A DNA stretch of 38,669 nucleotides from the NCBI GenBank assembly GCA_020627685.1, contig JAHDGK010000045.1:1-38669 (forward strand), written 5' to 3'. This DNA comes from Granulosicoccus sp. (GTDB lineage Bacteria; Pseudomonadota; Gammaproteobacteria; Granulosicoccales; Granulosicoccaceae). Made by a program: the position numbers and the translations under genes. Below the pieces are notes generated by a model, which saw only the letters and a list, made by a program, of their open reading frames with translations, searched no databases and was not told where the DNA came from. This document shows positions 1 to 7,093 of this stretch, in pieces; position 1 is the first letter of the stretch, and the number at the start of each line of letters is the position of its first letter.

Positions 1-23
1 CTCTCTCTCCGCCACTACCTAAA

Positions 24-728
24 CTAATAGTGGTAGTTGAAATGGGAGTTAGGGCCGCTTTCCCTGACTACGATGAATACATCATCTTTTGCACCGAGGA
101 TGCGGGTGCTCTCGATGGGCTTGCCGGCAAAATTCGGCCCCCAATGAATCTCTTTGAATCGGGCAAGATAAAGGTCTTCTTTATAACGAGTAATGAATTG
201 TTCTCGTTTTTCAGCGGTATCCAGTTCTGCTCCGTGTATCTCCAGAATTCTATTTCGAATGGGTGGAACGTGCGCGCGAAGTCCGGTATCGGCTAGGTAA
301 TGGTTTAGGCGATGTTCTGTGAATAATCGCGCTCGAATAAAAAAGTATCGTTGCTTCTTCTCTAACGTTGTCGCGAAACGATGGACCATCTCCTCTTGCT
401 CAGCTGTCTCGGATACGCTCATTGCCCGTTGCAACGTTTTAGCAAAGTGACCCAGTTCGGTAACGCCTGCGGCGAATCGTAACTCTGACTCCGTAACGTC
501 TTCTGAAAATTCGGGAGAAGGCCACTTTTCTAGTTTGGTCAAGTTGTGCTGGAATTGGCCGAAAAACTCTGCCTTTTTGATAGTGCGCTCATTGCGTTCT
601 TTAACCCACGGGGAGCGCTCCCAGTTAGTGATTCCCGTCAGTTCGAATACCGCTATTAATCCTGCGAAGAAGAGCGCCGCTAATACCCCGTACTTGAAGA
701 GATCCCTAAAAAAGTTATCGGCCACCAT
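24..728 (-). CDS. Unrecognised single-span membrane protein (paralogue A)
   Basis: 234 residues. I do not recognise the family. A short N-terminal segment is followed by one hydrophobic helix (about residues 12-30), so the protein is probably anchored in the inner membrane with the remainder in the periplasm. The soluble part has recognisable blocks: VTESELRFAAGVTELGHFAK, then LQRAM, VHRFAT, a KKQRYFF..RARLF stretch, HRLNHYL, PPIRN and ILEIHG. The first half of this region looks alpha-helical and rich in charged residues. The same blocks occur in the same order in the next gene upstream on this strand (881-1600), so the two arose by tandem duplication. The ATG at 728 has GAGAGAATGCC just before it as a ribosome site. 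No catalytic motif or lipobox is visible and no function is assigned. Confidence 0.75.
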   Translation of the reverse strand: MVADNFFRDLFKYGVLAALFFAGLIAVFELTGITNWERSPWVKERNERTIKKAEFFGQFQHNLTKLEKWPSPEFSEDVTESELRFAAGVTELGHFAKTLQRAMSVSETAEQEEMVHRFATTLEKKQRYFFIRARLFTEHRLNHYLADTGLRAHVPPIRNRILEIHGAELDTAEKREQFITRYKEDLYLARFKEIHWGPNFAGKPIESTRILGAKDDVFIVVRESGPNSHFNYHY

Positions 729-880
729 GGCATTCTCTCGCTACTACAGGGGTGAAAGGAAATCTCTGCAAACAAAATGCAGTGGGTTTATTACGTTGGG
801 GCACTGAATTTCAAAGCACCTGATACTTCTTGAATAAAAATTTGTTGATTCACGTGAGGCCAGCAAAGGCGGACAAAGCA

Positions 881-1600
881 CTAATTGTGATAATCAAAGA
901 CAGTGTTCGCAGCGGGGCTACGATCAATAATGAACATCTCGTCTCCGAAGCTGTTCATTCGTGTTTTCTCAATGTGTTTTCCGTCCGCGCTCGGTTTCCA
1001 AACAATCTGCTTGAACCTCGCTAGGTATAGCTCTGCTCGATAGCGTCCAATAATGTTTTGTCTGTTATCCGCTGTATCTAAATTGGGGCCATGTATTTCA
1101 AGTATCGAGTTTCGCATAGGGGGGACGTATGCTCGAACGTCGCTAGCACTTAGGTAATGGTTTAAGCGGCGTTCCATGAACAGGCGTGCGGAAGTTAAGA
1201 ACGAGCGTTGTTTCTTTCCTAACTCGGTGGCAAACCGATGAACCCTATCTTTTTGTTCTTGAGTTTCGGATGTGTACATGGCCCGCTGGAGTATTTCCGC
1301 AAAGCCGCTTAATTCTGATAAACCGATGGAGAAACCTATTTCAGATTCAGTAATGTCATCCGTAAATTTGATGGGTGACCATTCGTCAAGCTTCAACTGA
1401 CTGTAGTGAAACTGTTCAAAATATTTAGCCTTTTTTCGACTCTTTTCGGTACTTGATTCCTGTTGCGTCTGTTCTTCAGCTGCAGCTAGTAACGATGTAT
1501 TTGAATTACCCACCATTAGTGTAAGTGCGATAAACGTTAGAAGGTAAAGAGCACTCAAGAAACTGTACTTAAGTACGTATATAGACAATCGACTGGTCAA
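881..1600 (-). CDS. Unrecognised single-span membrane protein (paralogue B)
   Basis: About 239 residues from the TTG at 1600, which has GGAGAAG five bases upstream. From this start the N terminus aligns with paralogue A without a gap. The open frame extends to a TTG at 1645, but the added residues have no counterpart in A. One membrane helix (about residues 10-30) is followed by a soluble region sharing DITESE, LQRAM, HRFAT, GKKQRSF, RRLNHYL, PPMRN, LEIHG and LYLARFKQI with A; roughly half the positions look identical by eye. It has a longer Glu/Gln/Ser-rich linker after the helix (AAEEQTQQESSTEKS). A 152-bp gap separates it from A and both run the same way, so they may be cotranscribed. Function unknown. 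Confidence 0.75.
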   Translation of the reverse strand: MTSRLSIYVLKYSFLSALYLLTFIALTLMVGNSNTSLLAAAEEQTQQESSTEKSRKKAKYFEQFHYSQLKLDEWSPIKFTDDITESEIGFSIGLSELSGFAEILQRAMYTSETQEQKDRVHRFATELGKKQRSFLTSARLFMERRLNHYLSASDVRAYVPPMRNSILEIHGPNLDTADNRQNIIGRYRAELYLARFKQIVWKPSADGKHIEKTRMNSFGDEMFIIDRSPAANTVFDYHN

Positions 1601-1645
1601 AGCGACTTCTCCACGAAAAGCACCGGTAAAAGAGCAATCCAGCAA

Positions 1646-1777
1646 ATAGAGTGCCGTGGATTGATTTGCTGAGGAGTTAACATGGACTCCTGTCAGGCCC
1701 AGGAAGGGATTTCCGTAAACGGAGGCGTCCGAAGAGCTTCGGCTGGAGAGACTTACAGTTACAGTTGCTAAGTTACT
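1646..1777. other. Intergenic stretch with small hairpins
   Basis: Between the LysR gene and paralogue B (both minus). Read on the minus strand it can form CCGAA-GCTC-TTCGG (about 1733-1746) and TCCG-TTTA-CGGA (about 1717-1728), separated by a few bases. No uridine tract follows either one, so neither is a convincing intrinsic terminator. I do not recognise a riboswitch class. Confidence 0.3.
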
Positions 1778-2731
1778 TCACTCTACTGAAGGTGCCTTTG
1801 CCAGGATACTTATATGCTTGCGCAAGCATTTATCCCATTCAGGATACCCACTAAAGCGATCCACAAGAAAATCGATAAAAACTCGGCAGCGATGAGGTAG
1901 GTGCGTGGTATTCGGGTAGATTGCAAAAAGTTCGGATTTCCCCCAATTGATGTTTAATAAAGCGGGTTGTAAAGAGCCTTCTTCAATCGCCTGGTTGACG
2001 ATAAAGGTAGGTAATCTAACAACTCCTAAGCCGCGAATAGCAGCTTCCACTAAAGCATCACCGTTGCTAGCACGGTAGCGTGTCTCCAATGTGATTTTTC
2101 CGCGTGTACCTTTGGCGTTTGACCACGCCCAAATATGTGGCGACGCAATGTTTGAATAGCATAAGGCCGGTAAGCCCTCGAGTTTCGCCGGACTGCGCGG
2201 TAAACCATGCTCTTCCCAGAAAGAGGGTGCTGCGGCGACGACCATATGGATTGGTGCTAGTCGCCTTGCTTTTAAGCTGGAGTCTTTGAGCGTGCCAATT
2301 CGAATAGCAAGGTCAATCCGGTTCTCAATGAGATTGATAGCATTGTCAGAGAAATCAGCATCCACTTTGACATCCGGGTGCTGCAACATGAAATCACTTA
2401 CCGCTGGTGCCAAATGAGCCAGGCCGAAACTCAATGGCATCGTCAACCGAAGTTCACCACTGACTGTCAGCGCATCTGCTGAAACGCGGGTTTCTGATTC
2501 CTCTAGATCATCCAGGATCCTTCTCGAATCATTGTAGAAGCGTTCCCCGGCTCCGGTTAAAGAGATATTCCGGGTAGTACGCGTGAGCAACTGAACTTGC
2601 AAACGTTCTTCAAGATCTTTGACCCGTCGACTGACCGCGGACGGGGCTCGCCCTAGTACTTTGGCGGCCTTACGAATACTTCTTAGTTCCGCCACCAGCG
2701 CGAATGTAGTCAGATCATCAAAGCGATCCAT
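1778..2731 (-). CDS. LysR-family transcriptional regulator
   Basis: 317 residues, normal for the family. The N-terminal winged helix-turn-helix is clear: MDRFDDLTTFALVAELRSIR is followed by KAAKVLGRAPSAVSRRVKDLE and LLTRTTR (residues 1-60). The rest is the periplasmic-binding-like effector domain, with VSGELRLTMPLSFG near residue 90 and an IDLAIRIG block near residue 140. The LERLQVQLLTRTTRNISLTGAGE region and the effector domain resemble the CrgA/AaeR-type subgroup. GGAG lies about six bases before the ATG. The gene is divergent from the pirin cluster, and the shared 113-bp gap carries a 10-bp inverted repeat. The likely role, by the usual LysR arrangement, is control of that cluster and of itself. 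The inducer is unknown. Confidence 0.92.
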   Translation of the reverse strand: MDRFDDLTTFALVAELRSIRKAAKVLGRAPSAVSRRVKDLEERLQVQLLTRTTRNISLTGAGERFYNDSRRILDDLEESETRVSADALTVSGELRLTMPLSFGLAHLAPAVSDFMLQHPDVKVDADFSDNAINLIENRIDLAIRIGTLKDSSLKARRLAPIHMVVAAAPSFWEEHGLPRSPAKLEGLPALCYSNIASPHIWAWSNAKGTRGKITLETRYRASNGDALVEAAIRGLGVVRLPTFIVNQAIEEGSLQPALLNINWGKSELFAIYPNTTHLPHRCRVFIDFLVDRFSGYPEWDKCLRKHISILAKAPSVE

Positions 2732-2746
2732 GCTGTTCTCCAGGTA

Positions 2747-2780
2747 AGAACAAAGAATTCACAAAAGAGGTCTTTGTTCT
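2747..2780. promoter_or_regulatory. Inverted repeat, candidate LysR operator
   Basis: AGAACAAAGA (2747-2756), 14 bases, then TCTTTGTTCT (2771-2780): a perfect 10-bp dyad in the divergent gap between the LysR gene and the first pirin gene. It is followed directly by two more TTTGTG runs (about 2782-2793). On the plus strand, TTGTTC (about 2775) and TACATT (16 bases later) give a loose -35/-10 pair, so a bound regulator would touch the promoter. Assignment to this LysR protein is inference. Confidence 0.5.
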
Positions 2781-2844
2781 CTTTGTGTTTGTGCGTACAT
2801 TATAGGGAAAGCAAACTTACCTGCAATATTTCGGAGGCAAATTC

Positions 2845-3558
2845 ATGAACTCTCAACAGACTTTAACGCTACGCGCAGCCGCTGATCGTGGAAAGGCAGA
2901 TTTCGGTTGGCTTAAAAGCGCGCACACTTTCAGCTTTGGGAATTACCATGATCCTAACCATATGCAGTTTGGTGTTTTACGGGTAATCAATGACGATGTA
3001 GTTTCAGGCGGTGGCGGTTTTCCATCGCATCCCCATCGCGATGCTGAAATTTTCTCTTATGTGCTTCAGGGCGCTCTTCAACACAAGGACTCCATGGGCA
3101 ACGGAAGTACGGTGTCCGAGGGCGGTGTGCAATTCATGAGTGCTGGTAGCGGTGTGACTCACAGTGAGTTCAACCCTTCTCAAACAGAGCCTATGCGATT
3201 TTTGCAGGTCTGGTTGATACCGGAGACATCGGGTGGGGAGCCGCGATACGAAACACTTTCTATCGATGACTCAGAAAAGCAAGGCCAAATGAAATTGTTC
3301 TTGTCGTCTGACGGTCGTGATGGTTCGATTCAGACCCGTGCGAAAGCTAATGTCTATGCTGCGGCACTTAACGGTGATGAGGTTGTCGAGCATGATTTGG
3401 GCACAGTACCAAAAGCGTGGTTACAAGTTGCGCGAGGAAAAGTTTCCTTAAACAACGAACCTCTGGTTGCAGGTGATGGTGTGGCAATTGAAGGTGGAGG
3501 CATGCTGGTGTTAAGTGACGGCGTTGATGCTGAAGTGATGTTGTTCGAAATGCCATAA
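2845..3558 (+). CDS. Pirin family protein, YhaK-like
   Basis: 237 residues, bicupin fold expected. The N-terminal cupin shows the pirin signature: FGVLRVINDD, then GGGFPSHPHRDAEIFSYVL (metal-ligand histidines in HPHRD), LQHKDSMGN, and FMSAGSGVTHSE with the last His-Ser-Glu ligand group. The length and the HTFSFGNYHDPNHMQFG start resemble the small YhaK/YhhW class rather than eukaryotic pirin. Members of this class bind a single metal and some have quercetin dioxygenase activity; the substrate here cannot be read from sequence. GGAGGC precedes the ATG. It is the first gene of the cluster 2845-5885 with a nitroreductase, a second pirin and a GST, a set suggesting a response to electrophiles or aromatic and quinone compounds. 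Confidence 0.9.
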   Translation: MNSQQTLTLRAAADRGKADFGWLKSAHTFSFGNYHDPNHMQFGVLRVINDDVVSGGGGFPSHPHRDAEIFSYVLQGALQHKDSMGNGSTVSEGGVQFMSAGSGVTHSEFNPSQTEPMRFLQVWLIPETSGGEPRYETLSIDDSEKQGQMKLFLSSDGRDGSIQTRAKANVYAAALNGDEVVEHDLGTVPKAWLQVARGKVSLNNEPLVAGDGVAIEGGGMLVLSDGVDAEVMLFEMP

Positions 3559-3622
3559 CACGAAGTGTATTAACACGATTGTTAGTATCAAAATACTCTT
3601 GATCTAAACGGATATAAAACGA

Positions 3623-4201
3623 ATGAAAAACCTATCTGAACATTCAATACAGCCGCTACTTCAGGCACGGTGGAGTCCCTATGCGTTTGACAGTGGTAAA
3701 ACCGTAGATGCGGAAGACTTAAGTAGTCTGTTCGAAGCGGCGCGTTGGGCAATGTCTGCGTATAACGATCAACCGTGGAGATACATAGTAGCCAACCGAA
3801 AGACGGACTCGGTGCTGTGGGAAAAAATTCTTGCATCATTGGTTGAAGGAAATCGCTCCTGGGCACAATACGCTCCCGTATTAGCACTGGGTCTGGTCTC
3901 ACCGGAGTTTGAAAAAACGGGCAAGCCGAATGCCACTGCAATGCATGACTTAGGTGCTGCCTCCGCTTTTTTAACGATTGAGGCAACGGCGCGAGGATTA
4001 GCTGTTCATCAGATGTCTGGAATTTTGCCAGACGTCATTCGTACCACCTTTCCCGCTGCAGGTTCGCTGCAACCGGTAACGGCATTAGCCATTGGTTATG
4101 CAGGTGCAAACGGTGAGCTTGATGAGGATATTGCGATGCGCGATAAGCGTGATCGTATTCGTAAACCCTTGAGTGAAATTCTTATTCACTCAAGCCTATA
4201 G
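3623..4201 (+). CDS. Nitroreductase family protein
   Basis: 192 residues, the usual size for the FMN-dependent nitroreductase fold. Visible landmarks: LQARWSPYAFD at the N terminus (family R-S-x-R/Y-x-F-type block), LFEAARWAMSAYNDQPWRYI (FMN-contacting Asn-x-Gln-Pro-Trp-Arg), DLGAASAFLTIEATARGLAV, and ALAIGYAG near the C terminus. Family members reduce nitroaromatics, quinones or enones with NAD(P)H; the substrate here is unknown. The gene lies between two pirin genes on the same strand, 64 bp after the first and 36 bp before the second, so it probably shares their transcript and LysR control. Confidence 0.88.
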   Translation: MKNLSEHSIQPLLQARWSPYAFDSGKTVDAEDLSSLFEAARWAMSAYNDQPWRYIVANRKTDSVLWEKILASLVEGNRSWAQYAPVLALGLVSPEFEKTGKPNATAMHDLGAASAFLTIEATARGLAVHQMSGILPDVIRTTFPAAGSLQPVTALAIGYAGANGELDEDIAMRDKRDRIRKPLSEILIHSSL

Positions 4202-4237
4202 ATAACAGCGTAACTCCACTTTTGAAGGAGATTTGAA

Positions 4238-5191
4238 ATGAGCTTTAGTCCCAGTCCCGATCCAACGTTAGGTGACCGCAACAGCTGTGATGCGATAGAT
4301 CTGGTTATTGTGCCAAGAGCCGTAGATCTTGGAGAAATGACGGTTCGCCGTGCACTGCCTTCTATAGAAAGACAAATGGTGGGTCCTTTCATATTTTTTG
4401 ATCAAATGGGGCCAGCAGAATTTCTAACTAACCAAGGTATTGACGTTCGACCTCATCCACACATCAACCTTGCCACGCTAACGTATTTGCTGACCGGTGA
4501 AATTGTTCACAAGGATAGTTTGGGCACAGATATGACTATTCGCCCAGGTGAAGTGAATCTGATGAGCGCGGGCAAGGGAATAGTTCATTCAGAGCGAACC
4601 AGCGATCACCTTAAGCAAAGCGGGCAAACACTTTTCGGTCTTCAAACATGGATGGCGTTGCCTGAGGATCAAGAGGAAGGAGCTCCAGCGTTTACACATT
4701 TGGGTAGAACTGAGTTGCCCGTGATTGACGTTGAAGGTATACATGCCAGGCTGATCGCAGGTAGCGCACTGGGTATCAGTTCTCCGTTGAAAACAGCATC
4801 ACCAACGCTCTATGCGGATGTCACACTCTCTGCAGGTGCTCAGCTACCTGTGCCCGCAGAGTACATTGAGCGCGCTATCTATTTACTCGCAGGTGAAATA
4901 ACCATTGACGGTAATCGCTTTTCAGCAGGGCAACTGGTGATACTCAAACGCAATCAACACATTGTCATTAAAGCGTCTGAGGCTGCTCAATTCATGCTGT
5001 TTGGTGGGGAACCCATGGAGGGGCCTCGGTATATCTGGTGGAACTTTGTCTCTTCACGGCTAGAACGTATTGAAGCTGCTAAAGAAGAGTGGTCTAAAGG
5101 GATGTTCGATACCGTACCCGGCGATGAAGAAGAATTTATACCACTACCGACTGACAAAACACGCCCTCGCTTAGCGAAGGGGTCTGACTGA
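4238..5191 (+). CDS. Pirin family protein (second, longer)
   Basis: 317 residues, of the longer pirin type with a C-terminal extension. The core shows MVGPFIFFDQMGPAEF, RPHPHINLATLTYLLTGEI (metal His pair), IVHKDSLGTDMTIRPGEVN, MSAGKGIVHSERT, and FGLQTWMALPE. The second cupin ends with QFMLFGGEPMEGPRYIWWNF, and a charged tail follows. It differs enough from the first pirin gene (2845-3558) to be a separate subfamily, not a recent duplicate. GAAGGAGA sits seven bases before the ATG. It likely acts in the same stress or aromatic-compound pathway as its neighbours. The reaction is not assignable. Confidence 0.9.
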   Translation: MSFSPSPDPTLGDRNSCDAIDLVIVPRAVDLGEMTVRRALPSIERQMVGPFIFFDQMGPAEFLTNQGIDVRPHPHINLATLTYLLTGEIVHKDSLGTDMTIRPGEVNLMSAGKGIVHSERTSDHLKQSGQTLFGLQTWMALPEDQEEGAPAFTHLGRTELPVIDVEGIHARLIAGSALGISSPLKTASPTLYADVTLSAGAQLPVPAEYIERAIYLLAGEITIDGNRFSAGQLVILKRNQHIVIKASEAAQFMLFGGEPMEGPRYIWWNFVSSRLERIEAAKEEWSKGMFDTVPGDEEEFIPLPTDKTRPRLAKGSD

Positions 5192-5279
5192 GTCTCTGTC
5201 ATTTCAGCTCACACGGGCACGCATCTTAGATGACAAAGCTGTATTGTCTATCACCTTCATAAGGTGCTTTAATATCGAG

Positions 5280-5885
5280 ATGAAACTTTACTCCTCTCAG
5301 TTGTCGCCTTTTGCGCGCAAAGTTCGCATATTGATCCTTGAAAAGTCCCTTCAAGATCAAATCACCATCATCGATTCCAATCCCTATGAAGCCACAGATG
5401 AGCACCTGCGAGCCAATCCGTTAAGTAAAGTTCCCACATTGGTGGCGGCAAACGGAGAGTGTATTTACGATAGTTATGTTATCTGTGAGTATTTAGACGC
5501 GCTTTCAGGTGAGCATTTGATGCCTCAAAGTGGAGAAGAACGTCTTTTGGCTTTAAGGCAGTTGGCACTTACTGACGGGATGCTTCAACAGACATTTAAC
5601 ATAGCGGTTGAACTCAATCGCCGCGAAGAACACGAACGTTCCATGAAATGGGTAAAACGATGGGCGGAATCTCTCGTGCGGGGTGTTGACGCATTGGCCG
5701 ATTCGCTGCCCGGATACGAAGGCACGTTATCCCTGCCGCATATCGGATTGGTTTGCACACTTGATTATCTAGACCTCAGAGCCTCCGATCAACTAGATTG
5801 GCGAGCCCAGCAACCTGCTTTGAAGGCTTGGTACGATGACTTCGGTCAGCGCCCCGCAATGCAGCAAACAAGGCCTGTTTCTTGA
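5280..5885 (+). CDS. Glutathione S-transferase family protein
   Basis: 201 residues from the ATG at 5280 (GAG just upstream). The frame stays open to a TTG at 5244, but MKLYSSQLSPFARKVRI is the canonical start of the thioredoxin-like GST domain. The N-terminal domain shows the S-P-F-A-R-K-V-R active-site loop, NPLSKVPTLV with the cis-proline, and DSYVICEYLD (the glutathione-binding Glu/Asp-Ser turn corresponds to YDSYVI). The helical C-terminal domain contains HIGLVCTLDYLDLR. Length and sequence suit a bacterial GST of the YibF/GstB-like kind. It closes the pirin-nitroreductase cluster and fits detoxification of electrophiles by glutathione conjugation. Confidence 0.88.
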   Translation: MKLYSSQLSPFARKVRILILEKSLQDQITIIDSNPYEATDEHLRANPLSKVPTLVAANGECIYDSYVICEYLDALSGEHLMPQSGEERLLALRQLALTDGMLQQTFNIAVELNRREEHERSMKWVKRWAESLVRGVDALADSLPGYEGTLSLPHIGLVCTLDYLDLRASDQLDWRAQQPALKAWYDDFGQRPAMQQTRPVS

Positions 5886-5932
5886 CAACTAATCGATGCT
5901 AAGCGAGTTGTAGAGCTATGAGAGAGAGCCAA

Positions 5933-6988
5933 ATGAGTCAGGGTAAGCGACACGTGAGTGCGTGTTTGTTGCTTGCTGCCTTAGCGTCAGCACCACAAAT
6001 GAGTGCTGTGGCCGATGATACGAACGGTATTGACACCATCGCCAGAATCATCGGCGGTCGCGATGCAGACGCGAACAGCTGGCCTTCTTTAGTCGCATTG
6101 GTTCGTAGCGGCACCTTTACATTAAAAGACCGATTCTTTTGTGGGGCGACCGTTGTAGCTGAACGTTGGGCGATGACGGCAGCCCATTGCGTTTACGATG
6201 CTTTCGGGAGGATAGTCCAACCTTCTTCGCTACGGGTGGTCGCCGGTGTGCGTAACCTTGAAAGCGATGTGCCTACTGAGGAGACGATTGTTTCCAACAT
6301 CATTGTTCACCCTGACTATGACAACACGAACAATCTGCCCCCCAATGATATCGCGTTGCTAGAGCTTGCCACGGCAATTGATGCACCTGTGGTTAATTTG
6401 TTTCCCGGCGAAACTGAGAATTACGACAACATGGATAGTTATATAGCGGGTTGGGGGGCTACTCGGTTTGCTAACGTGAATGACGCGGACTATCCAGATC
6501 AATTGCAGGAGGCCGTTGTACCGTTGGTGCCGTTGGCAAGGTGTAACTCCATAGTCTCCTACCAAGGACTGGTCACCGAGAGACAGGTATGTGCAGGCTT
6601 TATTGAAGGGGGCACAGATTCCTGCGCTGGCGATAGTGGTGGGCCGCTGTTCATCATCGAGAACGGTGAAATCATTCAAATGGGCATTACCAGCTTTGGC
6701 AACGATTGCGCTTTACCCAATTTCTATGGAATTTATACCAGCGTCAGCCATTTCCTACCTTGGCTGAGTAATTACATCGATGTGCCTTTCCAAGATCCGG
6801 ATTTAATAGCGCGACGACAATCGGGAGGAGGAGCTGGAGACGGTGGAGGAAGCAGCAGTAGTAGCAGTGGAGGTTTATTCGGAGCCGTCCACCCAATTTC
6901 TGTATTAATTTTGCTGGCATATATACTTAATCGCAGGCGCGGTTGGGTATGCATTATTTCCCGAAAAATCAAAGGCCGTTCAAACTAA
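5933..6988 (+). CDS. Secreted trypsin-like protease with GlyGly-CTERM-type tail
   Basis: 351 residues from the ATG at 5933, which has GAGAGAG just before it; an in-frame ATG at 5918 would add five residues. A signal peptide (MSQGKRH, hydrophobic core, cleavage near SAVA) leads into a short propeptide and the activation site R38-IIGG. The S1 catalytic triad is H85 (TAAHC), D139 (NDIALLE) and S235 (GDSGGPL). An Asp six residues before the serine predicts cleavage after Arg/Lys. After the protease domain comes a Gly/Ser-rich linker, a hydrophobic helix (about 319-332) and an RRR stop. This is the tripartite layout of GlyGly-CTERM proteins, which rhombosortase processes for surface anchoring. A further 15 residues follow the Arg cluster. 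The next gene encodes a close paralogue. Confidence 0.9.
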   Translation: MSQGKRHVSACLLLAALASAPQMSAVADDTNGIDTIARIIGGRDADANSWPSLVALVRSGTFTLKDRFFCGATVVAERWAMTAAHCVYDAFGRIVQPSSLRVVAGVRNLESDVPTEETIVSNIIVHPDYDNTNNLPPNDIALLELATAIDAPVVNLFPGETENYDNMDSYIAGWGATRFANVNDADYPDQLQEAVVPLVPLARCNSIVSYQGLVTERQVCAGFIEGGTDSCAGDSGGPLFIIENGEIIQMGITSFGNDCALPNFYGIYTSVSHFLPWLSNYIDVPFQDPDLIARRQSGGGAGDGGGSSSSSSGGLFGAVHPISVLILLAYILNRRRGWVCIISRKIKGRSN

Positions 6989-7093
6989 CTGCCAAAAAGA
7001 GCTTGCTTACGTCACATTCGATGTCCTCACCAATGCGTGAATAACCTGGACTGCCGTTATCAAAATTGAAACGGAACTCAGGATTTCACTCAG

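Noticed and set aside
1696-1720. GTCAGGCCC-A-GGAAGGGA resembling the SRP RNA apical loop
   Set aside because: It has an extra base in the loop, lacks the AGCAGC strand and flanking helices, and the real 4.5S gene is at 16870-16981. Probably chance.
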